Shown: positions 36,217 through 44,155 of the stretch, one piece after another
How the letters are laid out: each line of letters starts with the position of its first letter
Position numbering within the stretch: the stretch's first letter is position 1
NCBI RefSeq assembly: GCF_001263415.1
Contig: NZ_LGTE01000006.1
Location: forward strand, 62,001-126,000
DNA length: 64,000 nt
Direction of reading: 5' to 3'
Source: Thermincola ferriacetica
GTDB lineage: Bacteria; Bacillota; Thermincolia; Thermincolales; Thermincolaceae
Position numbers and translations under genes: made by a program
Notes under the pieces: model-generated
The model's database searches: none
The model's input: only the letters and a program-made list of their open reading frames with translations
Told to the model about the DNA's origin: nothing

Positions 36217-36951
36217 ATGTTTGCCGGAAAAACAATTCTTGCGCTGATCACTGCCCGGGGAGGCTCCAAGGGCTTACCCGGGAAAAATATCAGGCCATTG
36301 CTGGGTAAGCCGTTAATTGCCTGGACTATCGAACAGGCCCTGGACTGTCCCTATCTGGACAGGGTAGTGGTCAGTACTGACGACAGGGAGATAGCGGAAA
36401 CAGCCAGGGGTTTCGGGGCGGAAGTTCCTTTTCTCAGACCGCCAGAACTGGCCACAGATGAAGCAAAGTCCATAGATGTTGTTTTGCATGCTCTGGACTA
36501 TTTTGCTCAACAAAATGATGAATATGATTACCTTGTTTTGCTGCAGCCGACATCCCCCCTGCGGAGGAAGGAGGATATAGGCCGGGCTCTTGAACTGCTT
36601 ATCAGAAATGCAGCCAGGGCGGACAGTCTTGTCAGTGTAGGGGAAATCTCGCACGGGCATCCGGCCATGGTACAGAAGATTGACGACGAAGGCCTGCTCC
36701 AGCCTTTTCTGGGACAAAGAATAACGGCGCTTCGGCGGCAGGACCTGTCGCCAGCCTATGTTCCTTATGGCGTGGTGTTTATATCCAAAGTGGACAAACT
36801 AAAATTATTGAAAACCTTTTATCAGGAAAAGACGTTACCTTATGTGATTCAGAGGTGGCAGCATTATGAAATAGATGATATTTATGACTTTATAGTAACT
36901 GAAGCCATATTAAAACAAAGACTGGAGGGAAACCATGAATTTAGCGGGTAA
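36217..36951 (+). CDS. legF: CMP-legionaminic acid synthase (cytidylyltransferase)
   Basis: A 244-residue acylneuraminate cytidylyltransferase. Signatures: LALITARGGSKGLPGKNIRP (CTP site), LGKPLIAWTIEQAL, VVVSTDDREIAETARGFGAE, and LLQPTSPLRRKEDI. These enzymes activate nonulosonic acids as CMP sugars, the donors for Maf transferases. NeuA or PseF are alternatives by sequence; the neighbouring Leg-type genes indicate the legionaminic form. It overlaps the next gene by 17 bases. Confidence 0.88.
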   Translation: MFAGKTILALITARGGSKGLPGKNIRPLLGKPLIAWTIEQALDCPYLDRVVVSTDDREIAETARGFGAEVPFLRPPELATDEAKSIDVVLHALDYFAQQNDEYDYLVLLQPTSPLRRKEDIGRALELLIRNAARADSLVSVGEISHGHPAMVQKIDDEGLLQPFLGQRITALRRQDLSPAYVPYGVVFISKVDKLKLLKTFYQEKTLPYVIQRWQHYEIDDIYDFIVTEAILKQRLEGNHEFSG

Positions 36952-37921
36952 AAAAGTGCTGGTCACCGGGGCGGGCGGCTTTATCGGCAGCCACCTGACC
37001 GAACGTTTGGTAGAACTGGGGGCTGAAGTTACGGCTTTTGTCAGGTATAACTCCCGGAACCACTGGGGCTGGTTGGAGGAGTCCTGCTATCTTAAGGACA
37101 TCAAGGTCGTTAATGGAGATATCAGGGATTACGACAGCGTCAGGAGTGCGGCCAAGGGGGCCGAGGTTATATTTCATCTGGCCGCCCTGATTGGCATCCC
37201 GTATTCTTATGAGTCGCCGATAGCTTACCTGAAAACCAATGTGGAAGGTACATATAATGTTTTGCAGGCGGCCCGTGAACTGGGGGCGGAGAAGGTTGTT
37301 GTCACTTCTACCAGTGAGGTGTACGGAACAGCCCAGGTTGTACCTATTTCCGAAGCCCATCCCATCAATCCTCAGTCACCTTATGCGGCCTCCAAATCAG
37401 GTGCTGACTTTTTGGCCCTCTCATATTACCGTTCTTTTGACCTGCCCGTGGCCGTTATCCGACCCTTTAACACTTACGGGCCCCGGCAGTCGGCGCGGGC
37501 CATCATACCGACTGTCATTGCACAGATTGCCGCCGGCAGCAGGAAGATCCGGCTTGGCTCATTAACCCCTACCAGGGATTTAACCTTTGTAAAAGATACT
37601 GCTGAGGGATTTATTCAGGTAGCTGTTTCTGAAGGGTCGGTCGGACAGGTAATTAATGTGGGTTCTAACTTTGAAATTTCTATCGGGGACCTGGCCGGAT
37701 TGATTGCCCGGATAATGGGCGCTGAGATTGAAATAGAAACAGAAAAAGAACGTCAGCGCCCCGCAAAGAGCGAGGTGGAGAGGCTGCTGGCCGATACTGC
37801 CAAAGCAAAGGCTCTGATAAATTGGGCGCCCAGATATACCCTGGAAGAGGGCATCAAAGAAACTGCTGAATGGATAAGGGAGCACCTGGCGCATTATAAG
37901 CCGGATATTTATAACATCTGA
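36935..37921 (+). CDS. legB: NAD-dependent 4,6-dehydratase LegB
   Basis: A 328-residue extended SDR: KKVLVTGAGGFIGSHLTERL with the GxxGxxG cofactor loop, the catalytic TSTSEVYGTAQVVPISE and YAASKSGADFLALSYYRSFD (Tyr-x-x-x-Lys), then RPFNTYGPRQSARAIIPTVI. LegB removes water from the nucleotide-activated GlcNAc to give the 4-keto-6-deoxy sugar that the next enzyme aminates. ATG follows GGAGGGAAACC inside legF. Confidence 0.9.
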   Translation: MNLAGKKVLVTGAGGFIGSHLTERLVELGAEVTAFVRYNSRNHWGWLEESCYLKDIKVVNGDIRDYDSVRSAAKGAEVIFHLAALIGIPYSYESPIAYLKTNVEGTYNVLQAARELGAEKVVVTSTSEVYGTAQVVPISEAHPINPQSPYAASKSGADFLALSYYRSFDLPVAVIRPFNTYGPRQSARAIIPTVIAQIAAGSRKIRLGSLTPTRDLTFVKDTAEGFIQVAVSEGSVGQVINVGSNFEISIGDLAGLIARIMGAEIEIETEKERQRPAKSEVERLLADTAKAKALINWAPRYTLEEGIKETAEWIREHLAHYKPDIYNI

Positions 37922-37988
37922 CCACCGGTATGGCTCCCAAAGTCTGTAGATGGTATGAGATTATTAAATTCGAAGGGATATACGAAGC

Positions 37989-39083
37989 ATGGAAAAGATA
38001 TATTTGGATGCTCCCAATTTGGGACCTGTCGAAAAAGAATACCTCGTGAAGTGTCTGAACTCAAATTATGTTTCCACCGTTGGCCCCTTTGTGCCCGATT
38101 TTGAGGAGGAATTTGCCCGGCTGTTGGGCGCAGGGGCGGCGGTAGCAGTGCAAAGCGGAACAGCGGCTTTGCATATGGCCCTCCATGCCCTGGGCATTGG
38201 ACCGGGGGACGAAGTAATCGTTCCCGCCCTGACCTTTATTGCCACCGTCAACCCTGTTCTTTACGTGGGGGCCAGGCCGGTCATTGTAGATGTGGATCCG
38301 GCTACATGGAATATTGATCCGGTCGGATTGGAGCAGGCGGTTACTGAGAATACCAGGGCGGTTATTCCGGTACATTTGTATGGAAACCCCTGTCAGATGG
38401 ACGCCATTATGGAAATTGCCCGAAGATACAACCTTTATGTTATTGAGGACGCTACGGAAAGCCTGGGCGCCTTATTCAACGGGCATTATACAGGAACCTT
38501 CGGTGATTTTGGCTGTTTCAGTTTCAACGGTAATAAGCTTATCACCACAGGCGGTGGCGGAATGCTGGTTACCGGTGACAGGGAACGGGCACAGTGGGTA
38601 AAGTTTTTGGTCAACCAGGCCCGGGATGCAGCCCATGGTTACTATCATCCGGAAATGGGTTTTAATTACCGGATGACCAACATTGAGGCGGCCCTGGGAT
38701 TAGCCCAGTTGTCCCGTTTCAGGGAACTCCTGGCCAGGAAAAAAAGATATGCTGTGATTTACAGGGAGACTCTCGGAGATATACCCGGTTTGCAGTTTCA
38801 GAGTGAATGCCAGGGAGGAGAGAGCGCCCACTGGCTGAGCTGTTTGCGGGTCAGCACTGTTAAGGCGGTTAAACTGGCTGCGGCTCTGGCTGAGGAGGGG
38901 ATTCCTACCAGAAGGGTTTTTATGCCGGTCAGCGATATGCCTTATCTACGGGAATATGCCAGACCATGTCCTCATGCCCGGGATATTTACGAGCACGGTA
39001 TTTGTCTGCCCAGCTCAACTTTAAACAGTGACGAGGTTACAAAAAAGGCCGCCTTGACGATAAGGAGGGTTTTGCTTGGATAA
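37989..39083 (+). CDS. legC: PLP-dependent aminotransferase LegC
   Basis: A 364-residue DegT/DnrJ/EryC1 family enzyme. The PLP Schiff-base lysine is Lys183 in FSFNGNKLITTGGGGML; GTAALHMALHALGIGPGDEV and VIEDATESLGALFNGHYTGT are family blocks. It aminates C4 of the 4-keto-6-deoxy sugar made by LegB. It overlaps legH by eight bases. Confidence 0.92.
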   Translation: MEKIYLDAPNLGPVEKEYLVKCLNSNYVSTVGPFVPDFEEEFARLLGAGAAVAVQSGTAALHMALHALGIGPGDEVIVPALTFIATVNPVLYVGARPVIVDVDPATWNIDPVGLEQAVTENTRAVIPVHLYGNPCQMDAIMEIARRYNLYVIEDATESLGALFNGHYTGTFGDFGCFSFNGNKLITTGGGGMLVTGDRERAQWVKFLVNQARDAAHGYYHPEMGFNYRMTNIEAALGLAQLSRFRELLARKKRYAVIYRETLGDIPGLQFQSECQGGESAHWLSCLRVSTVKAVKLAAALAEEGIPTRRVFMPVSDMPYLREYARPCPHARDIYEHGICLPSSTLNSDEVTKKAALTIRRVLLG

Positions 39084-39717
39084 ACAGAAGCTGGTTTTGG
39101 TAGGCGGCGGTGGACATTGCAGGGCGGTGTTGGCCCAGATCAAGCAGTTGGGTAAGTTTGAGGTGGTTGGGGTTATTGATGAAAGGGATTCAATTGGTCT
39201 GGACCTCCCTGTGTTAGGCAGAGACCGCGATTTGGACCGTATTTATGACAGCGGTGTTCACCTGGCCTTGGTTACAGTAGGCAGCACTGGTGACAATGCT
39301 AACCGGCAACGGCTGTGCAGGCTGGTTACCGAAAAGGGGTTCAGTTTACCTGTTATTGTATCCGCAACGGCTAAGGTAGATGAAACGGTGACAATCGGGG
39401 CAGGCACTGTGATAATGGCGGGGAGCATTGTCAACGTTAATACGGTTATTGGAATAAACTCTATTGTTAACAGTGGCGCCATAATTGAACATGATTGTCG
39501 AATTGGCGACCATTGCCACATTGCGCCGGGAGCGTGCCTCTCCGGAGGAGTTCAAGTTGGGGATTTAGGTTTTATTGGGGCGGGCAGCACAATTATTCAA
39601 AATATTAAGGTAGGTAAGGAGGCCACCATCGGAGCAGGAAGTGTCGTAATAGAAGATGTACCGGACAACTCGGTAGTGGCAGGGAATCCGGCCCGTATCA
39701 TTAGATATAAATTTTGA
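39076..39717 (+). CDS. legH: Sugar O/N-acyltransferase LegH (PglD/NeuD family)
   Basis: A 213-residue protein with an N-terminal PglD-type domain (LVLVGGGGHCRAVLAQIKQL) and a left-handed beta-helix of hexapeptide repeats (VTIGAGTVIMAGSIVNVNTV, ... IGAGSTIIQNIKVGKEATIG), ending in NPARIIRYKF. It should acetylate the C4 amino group formed by LegC. The start is TTG after AAGGAGGG within legC. Confidence 0.88.
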   Translation: MDKQKLVLVGGGGHCRAVLAQIKQLGKFEVVGVIDERDSIGLDLPVLGRDRDLDRIYDSGVHLALVTVGSTGDNANRQRLCRLVTEKGFSLPVIVSATAKVDETVTIGAGTVIMAGSIVNVNTVIGINSIVNSGAIIEHDCRIGDHCHIAPGACLSGGVQVGDLGFIGAGSTIIQNIKVGKEATIGAGSVVIEDVPDNSVVAGNPARIIRYKF

Positions 39718-39755
39718 ACGGTTATGGGCAAAACATAAGTAATATGGAGGCACAT

Positions 39756-40769
39756 ATGGGAGTAAAAATAATTGCTGAAATCGGAGTCAACCACAATGGT
39801 TCGCGGGACCTGGCCGGCAAGCTGCTCCAGGCGGCAAAGGAATGTGGGGTTGATGCAGTAAAAATACAGGTTTTCAAGCCGGAAGACATGGTGCTGGTTT
39901 CAGCGGACAAAGCCAGGTACCAGAAGGAGACAGCGCCTGAATTCAAAACTCAGTTCGATATGCTGAAGCAATATGAGTTAGCATATGAGGATATTTTGTT
40001 TATCAGAGACTTATGCCGTAAACTCGACCTGGAACTTATTGCCACTCCTTTTGATTTTGCCAGCCTGGAAATGATTAAAAAAATTGGTTTGGAAGCCATT
40101 AAAGTATCTTCCGGCGACCTTACCAATATTCCGCTTTTGCAGCGGATCAATGATACAGGCCAAAAAGTTATTATTTCCACGGGCATGGCCGGTTTGGCCG
40201 AAGTCGAAGAAGCAGTTAGCGTATTTAACGATAAATCCAAGGTAACCTTGCTGCACTGTACTTCCAATTACCCGGCGAAAAAGGAAAATGTGAATTTGCG
40301 GGCGATGATATCATTACGACATGCTTTTCGATTGCCTGTAGGATACTCGGACCATACAGAGGGAATTGAAATTGCTGTTGCGGCAGCAGCATTGGGAGCG
40401 GAAATAATTGAAAAACATTTTACCCTGGACCGAAACCTGCCGGGCCCGGATCATAAAGCTTCTTTAGAACCGGAAGAATTTGCTGCCATGGTAAAAAGTA
40501 TCCGGCATGTGGAAGCGGCCCTGGGTGACGGTATAAAGCGATGTTCAGATGATGAATGGGAGGTACGAAAAGCAGCCCGTAAAAGCGTTGTGGCCGCCAA
40601 AGAAATAAAGGCAGGTGAACTATTTACGGAAAACAATCTGGGGCTCAAGCGGCCCGGATTAGGAATTCATCCCCGTTATTACAACCTGTTAATCGGCAGG
40701 AAAGCCTCTGTGGATATAGCGAAAGATGAATTTATAAAACTTAGTATGGTTGAAGGAGAGGTAGTATAG
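39756..40769 (+). CDS. legI: N,N'-diacetyllegionaminate synthase LegI (NeuB family)
   Basis: A ~337-residue NeuB-type synthase condensing phosphoenolpyruvate with the 6-deoxy-mannose-type sugar to form the nine-carbon acid. Motifs: KIIAEIGVNHNGSRDLAGKL, VDAVKIQVFKPEDM, VGYSDHTEGIEIAVAAAALG, AEIIEKHFTLDRNLPGPDHK, then a C-terminal antifreeze-like SAF domain (KSVVAAKEIKAGELFTENNL). ATG 39756 follows TGGAGG. It ends the sugar cluster. Confidence 0.93.
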   Translation: MGVKIIAEIGVNHNGSRDLAGKLLQAAKECGVDAVKIQVFKPEDMVLVSADKARYQKETAPEFKTQFDMLKQYELAYEDILFIRDLCRKLDLELIATPFDFASLEMIKKIGLEAIKVSSGDLTNIPLLQRINDTGQKVIISTGMAGLAEVEEAVSVFNDKSKVTLLHCTSNYPAKKENVNLRAMISLRHAFRLPVGYSDHTEGIEIAVAAAALGAEIIEKHFTLDRNLPGPDHKASLEPEEFAAMVKSIRHVEAALGDGIKRCSDDEWEVRKAARKSVVAAKEIKAGELFTENNLGLKRPGLGIHPRYYNLLIGRKASVDIAKDEFIKLSMVEGEVV

Positions 40770-40801
40770 CAAGATTTTTCCGCAGATTTTGAGGATTTTT
40801 C

Positions 40802-40829
40802 TAAAGAAATGGCTGGTAAATGACGATAT
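40802..40829 (+). promoter_or_regulatory. Candidate SigD (sigma-28) promoter for fliS-fliT
   Basis: TAAA, 16 bases, GACGATAT closely matches the Bacillus SigD consensus (TAAA-N14-16-GCCGATAT). It lies 69 bases upstream of the fliS start in the intergenic gap. Confidence 0.6.
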
Positions 40830-40897
40830 TTTAACTGTAACTGTTTTGTGAAACAGTTGGAGCTATAAAAAGTTTTCATTTTAAAGGTGGGGTGTTC

Positions 40898-41311
40898 ATG
40901 CAGGTAAATCCGTATAGCCAGTACAAACAGATCTCTGTGCAGACGGCTAGCCCGGAACAGTTGGTTGTCATGTTGTATGATGGGGCAATAAAATTTCTTC
41001 ACCAGGCAAGAGAGGCTGTCTTCCGGAAAAACATGGAAGATGCAAACAAATATATTGGCAAGACACAAGATATAATAAATGAGCTAATGGTAAGTTTGGA
41101 TCTGAGTGTAGGAGAAATTGCCTTTAATCTCCGCAATATCTATGATTACTGGAATCGCAGGCTTGTCCAGGCCAATATAAAAAAAGACCCGGATATTATA
41201 ACGGAAGTCCTCGGACAAGTTCAGGAACTGAGGGAAGTCTGGGCGGAAGCCGCGGTGAAATGTAAGGAAAGAAAAAACCTTGTGGCAGGCGGTGTAAATA
41301 TTGAAGGTTAA
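40898..41311 (+). CDS. fliS: Flagellar export chaperone FliS
   Basis: A 137-residue helical protein: NPYSQYKQISVQTASPEQLV, VMLYDGAIKFLHQAREAVFR and LSVGEIAFNLRNIYDYWNRR are the FliS family blocks. FliS binds flagellin's C-terminus, prevents premature polymerisation and delivers it for export. ATG 40898 follows AAAGGTGGGG. It overlaps the next gene by 11 bases. Confidence 0.97.
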   Translation: MQVNPYSQYKQISVQTASPEQLVVMLYDGAIKFLHQAREAVFRKNMEDANKYIGKTQDIINELMVSLDLSVGEIAFNLRNIYDYWNRRLVQANIKKDPDIITEVLGQVQELREVWAEAAVKCKERKNLVAGGVNIEG

Positions 41312-41801
41312 AAACCTGAACAGTCACATCGAACATATAATCAATGGCTATCAGCAACAGAGTGTGTTTTATGAACAGCTACGAAACCTATCCCGGCAGT
41401 TAAGGGAGCTTATTGAAACGGACAACTGGCAGGAAATTGACAAGGCTTTAGACGCAAGAGCGGACATAATAAAGAATATAAATGAAATAAACTCCGACAT
41501 GGAACCGCATAAAAAAGAAGTCGTGGAATTACTGCACCTTAAGGAATTTAACCTGGCCAAGGTACAGGACCTGATTTACCCTCAGTTAAGACGGAAGTTG
41601 GAAGAAGAGACGCAGAAAATAAAGGACCTATTAAAGGAGATCGTGACATGGGACCGACAGAACATGAAGATAATGGAAGAACATAAAATAAGTATCAGCC
41701 AGGAGCTAAAACAGATCAAGCAGTATCGGGAATTTCAGCAAGCATACCTTGACCGTCCCGAAATGTTTCCTGAACCCGTATTTTTTGATAAGAAAAAATA
41801 A
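41301..41801 (+). CDS. fliT: FliT-like flagellar chaperone
   Basis: A 166-residue, wholly helical, coiled-coil-rich protein at the fliT position (after fliS, before hpf). Blocks such as LSRQLRELIETDNWQEIDKA and ALDARADIIKNINEINSDME fit FliT/FlgN-type chaperones, although sequence similarity in this family is weak, and it is longer than typical Bacillus FliT. The probable client is FliD. Start TTG inside fliS. Confidence 0.7.
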   Translation: MKVKNLNSHIEHIINGYQQQSVFYEQLRNLSRQLRELIETDNWQEIDKALDARADIIKNINEINSDMEPHKKEVVELLHLKEFNLAKVQDLIYPQLRRKLEEETQKIKDLLKEIVTWDRQNMKIMEEHKISISQELKQIKQYREFQQAYLDRPEMFPEPVFFDKKK

Positions 41802-41813
41802 GCTTATTCGGAT

Positions 41814-41845
41814 CCCAAACCTGATTTCCGGTTTGGGCTTTTTGT
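41814..41845 (+). terminator. Intrinsic terminator after fliT
   Basis: CCCAAACC and GGTTTGGG form a stem around TGATTTCC, then CTTTTTG. Confidence 0.9.
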
Positions 41846-41940
41846 TTTCCACAAAGCGAATAAAATTTGTCCACACTTTCACATAAATAATCACACTTAT
41901 TAACAGACTTATCCACATTATCCACAGATGTTTTTCCACA
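41845..41940 (+). other. Cluster of five DnaA-box-like nonamers
   Basis: Within 96 intergenic bases lie TTTTCCACA (41845), TTGTCCACA (41867), TTATCCACA (41909), TTATCCACA (41918) and TTTTCCACA (41932), all in the same direction. Two match the TTATNCACA consensus perfectly and three differ by one base. The gap between fliT and the cold shock gene is 314 bases and contains no gene. Confidence 0.6.
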
Positions 41941-42028
41941 TTATTGGCGAGCAGGAACACAAATTCGGGTGCAAATTAATGAAAATTTGCTAAACACGCG
42001 CCAATAAAGGTATTTTTCGGTTTCTATA

Positions 42029-42057
42029 TTGACACATTTTAGCGCTTGTGTTATGAT
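42029..42057 (+). promoter_or_regulatory. SigA promoter of the cold shock gene
   Basis: TTGACA, 17 bases, TATGAT: near-consensus housekeeping promoter, with a leader of about 50 bases before the ATG. Confidence 0.88.
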
Positions 42058-42115
42058 TAAGCAAGTGAGTTTGCCTAAGGCTCGCGGTAAGAAATATTTA
42101 GGGGGAATGTAAAGT

Positions 42116-42313
42116 ATGTTAGGTAAAGTTAAGTGGTTCAACCAGGAGAAAGGATTCGGCTTCATTGAAAGAGAAGACGGTGGCGATGTATTCGTTCACT
42201 TCTCTGCTATTCAAGAAGAAGGATTCAAGACCTTGGCTGAAGGACAGGAAGTCGAATTTGAAATTGTGGAAGGTGCTCGTGGGCCTCAAGCGGCAAACGT
42301 AGTTAAGTTATAA
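42116..42313 (+). CDS. csp: Cold shock protein (CspA family)
   Basis: A 65-residue nucleic-acid chaperone with both RNP motifs: [16 protein letters not shown] and DVFVHFSAI. One single-stranded-nucleic-acid-binding OB fold, normal length. It has its own strong promoter and terminator and a ribosome site TTAGGGGGAATG. Its codon use is typical of a highly expressed gene. Confidence 0.98.
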   Translation: MLGKVKWFNQEKGFGFIEREDGGDVFVHFSAIQEEGFKTLAEGQEVEFEIVEGARGPQAANVVKL

Positions 42314-42331
42314 TTTCAAATGACAATTTCT

Positions 42332-42358
42332 AACCCCAGGTAGCTCCCTGGGGTTTTT
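42332..42358 (+). terminator. Intrinsic terminator after csp
   Basis: AACCCCAGG-TAGCTC-CCTGGGGTT followed by TTT. Confidence 0.93.
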
Positions 42359-42453
42359 AAATTAGAACCGCTATATTTTTTCTAAAAATGCAGGATTTTC
42401 ATGGAAATAAGGGAATAATAATTTAAAGATACTGACTGAAAGGAGCGCTGCTT

Positions 42454-42975
42454 ATGAAATTGAATGTAAGAGGCAAAAATATTGATGTCACACCGGCATT
42501 AAAAGAATATGTAGAAAAAAGGCTGAGTAAGCTGGAGAAGTTCTTTGACAACGAACTGGAAGTCCAGGTTACTCTGGTGGTGGAAAAAGACACCCATAAG
42601 GTAGAGGTGACTATGCCTGTCAACGGTATGATTCTCAGGGGTGAAGAAGCAACGGGCGATATGTACGCTTCTATTGATTTAGTCATAGAAAAGCTGGAAA
42701 GACAAATCAATAAGTATAAAACCAAAATTATGAGCAAAAGGACGAAAACCGGTAGCCCTGTTGAGGCTCCGGCCGCTGGAGCTGATGAAGATGAACCGCG
42801 CATAGTAAAAACAAAGCGTTTCGCTATAAAACCCATGCCTGTTGATGAAGCTGTCCTGCAAATGAATATGCTGGGCCATAATTTCTTTGTATTTTCCAAT
42901 GCTGAAACTGAGGAAGTCAATGTTGTGTATAAGAGGAAAGACGGCAATTACGGTTTAATCGAACCCGAATTCTAA
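42454..42975 (+). CDS. hpf: Ribosome hibernation promoting factor, long form
   Basis: A 173-residue long HPF. The N-terminal ribosome-binding domain has KLNVRGKNIDVTPALKEYVE and LEVQVTLVVEKDTHKVEVTM; after a linker, the C-terminal dimerisation domain has KRFAIKPMPVDEAVLQMNML and NAETEEVNVVYKRKDGNYGL. It joins ribosomes into inactive 100S dimers in stationary phase. It is yvyD in Bacillus and lies in the same place between fliT and secA. Confidence 0.97.
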   Translation: MKLNVRGKNIDVTPALKEYVEKRLSKLEKFFDNELEVQVTLVVEKDTHKVEVTMPVNGMILRGEEATGDMYASIDLVIEKLERQINKYKTKIMSKRTKTGSPVEAPAAGADEDEPRIVKTKRFAIKPMPVDEAVLQMNMLGHNFFVFSNAETEEVNVVYKRKDGNYGLIEPEF

Positions 42976-43016
42976 ACTCGAAATGCCGATGACAAAGAAT
43001 ATCTTTGTCAACATCG

Positions 43017-43054
43017 TGAGACCGTTATAATCAAAAGCGGTCTCTTATTTTTTT
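43017..43054 (+). terminator. Intrinsic terminator after hpf
   Basis: TGAGACCG/CGGTCTC stem followed by TTATTTTTTT. A second small hairpin, GACAAAGA-ATA-TCTTTGTC, lies just before it (42991-43009). Confidence 0.85.
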
Positions 43055-43179
43055 GTCGTTATAAGGTGGAAATTGTAGAAAATTTTATAATAATTAAGGT
43101 TGGAGAAAAAGAGGAAAAAACATAGTAAAGTAGAAAAATTAAAAATATGTATTTCTATATGCCAAAGTGAGGGATCAGC

Positions 43180-43839
43180 ATGGTTCTTGACGGAAAAGAC
43201 GCCGACTATATAGATGAAGGTGAAGCACTAATCCGCCAGATGCGCGATGTCGTTTCAGCAAAGGTGATAAAGAATGATAAAGGTGAAATAGAAGAAATTC
43301 ATGTTTTGTCAGGATCCAGTAGGAACCCCAAACAGATAGTGCGTGATATTGAGTCAGCTTTTATGGCTCAGTTCGGTATAACCGTTGACCACAAAAAAAT
43401 CAGTGTTGCCCAAATCCATGACGAGAATAACAATGGGTGTGCCGGCACAGAAATAAGGCCTAAAATTGTGGCAGTTCACCTCTCAACCATTGACCGCCGT
43501 ACTGAGGCCCGGGTGCAACTGCAGATAGGCGATAACGTAATTGAAGGGACTGCTTCCGGTCCCAGTTCCGCAACTAACAAGCTACGGGTTGTAGCCATGG
43601 CCACTGCGGCAGCTCTGGAAGATTATCTGGCCGGGATCTGCAACTTTGTGGTGGAGGATTTGACTTTGGTTACCTTGGCCCGGCATCAGGCAGTAGTTGT
43701 ATCAGTTGCCTTGGTCACTAATCTAGGCGAAGACCGTTTGATTGGAACGGCGTACATTAAAGAGGATGACCGGGAGGCTACGGTGAAAGCAACTTTGTCG
43801 GCAGTTAACAGAAAGCTGGCGCTGCTGCTTAATGAATAA
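43180..43839 (+). CDS. Conserved-looking hypothetical protein
   Basis: A 219-residue soluble protein that I do not recognise. It begins with a charged segment (YIDEGEALIRQMRDVVSAKV), then a predicted ACT-like or BON-like piece (EIEEIHVLSGSSRNPKQIVR, DIESAFMAQFGITVDHKKIS), then beta strands and helices with ARVQLQIGDNVIEGTASGPS and AALEDYLAGICNFVVEDLTL. The two halves could be related dodecin- or dsRBD-sized repeats. It is monocistronic, with GTGAGGGATC before the ATG. Context gives no function. Confidence 0.65.
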   Translation: MVLDGKDADYIDEGEALIRQMRDVVSAKVIKNDKGEIEEIHVLSGSSRNPKQIVRDIESAFMAQFGITVDHKKISVAQIHDENNNGCAGTEIRPKIVAVHLSTIDRRTEARVQLQIGDNVIEGTASGPSSATNKLRVVAMATAAALEDYLAGICNFVVEDLTLVTLARHQAVVVSVALVTNLGEDRLIGTAYIKEDDREATVKATLSAVNRKLALLLNE

Positions 43840-43879
43840 TGGACAATAAAATAGTAATTTTAATGGAAAATGTTTTATT

Positions 43880-44134
43880 AAGGACCGACAGTAGATAGGC
43901 CAAACTTTAATGTTTCTGTAAAGTTTTATGCAGTAAACATTTATGAGCAGAGCGAGAAACCTACCCGAGCGGAGCACAACCGACCATTCTTAGCGGGAAA
44001 AGGTCGAGTCAGAGAAGACGGGAGGTTAACTTTACATGAAAACTATTGCTAAAGTTGTTTTGGCTATCGTTACTTTAGTATTAGCCGGTGGTGCCAGATT
44101 ATGGTGGTAAAAACTAAAGTACTTGTCGGTCCTT
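43880..44134 (+). ncRNA. Candidate structured leader RNA enclosing a 24-codon ORF
   Basis: An 11-base perfect inverted repeat, AAGGACCGACA (43880-43890) and TGTCGGTCCTT (44124-44134, followed by TTATTT), closes a ~255-base region. Inside, AAACTTTA/TAAAGTTT (43902-43926) and CGACC/GGTCG (43981-44006) form hairpins. AACCTACCCG (43957-43966) pairs with CGGGAGGTT (44019-44027), which is the ribosome site of the tiny ORF, with one bulged A. It does not match a riboswitch class that I recognise. Confidence 0.5.
44036..44110 (+). CDS. Tiny hydrophobic peptide ORF upstream of the HD-GYP gene
   Basis: A 24-codon ORF encodes MKTIAKVVLAIVTLVLAGG followed by ARLWW: a basic N-terminus, one hydrophobic helix, and a Trp-Trp end. 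The ribosome site GGGAGGTT lies eight bases before ATG and is paired in the predicted leader structure. It lacks the Cys-x-x-x-x-YQPK region of AgrD peptides, so it is not a recognisable autoinducer. It may be a leader peptide or a small membrane peptide acting on the membrane sensor encoded 46 bases downstream. Translation is unproven. Confidence 0.4.
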   Translation: MKTIAKVVLAIVTLVLAGGARLWW

Positions 44135-44155
44135 TTATTTGTTAGGTGGGTTTTT

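Noticed and set aside
41845-41940. Chromosomal origin (oriC)
   Set aside because: DnaA boxes are present, but there is no dnaA, dnaN or extended AT-rich unwinding region beside them, and genes on both sides run in the same direction.
44036-44110. The 24-residue peptide as another AgrD
   Set aside because: It lacks the Cys and the YQPK-type tail required for AgrB processing, and no agrB is adjacent.
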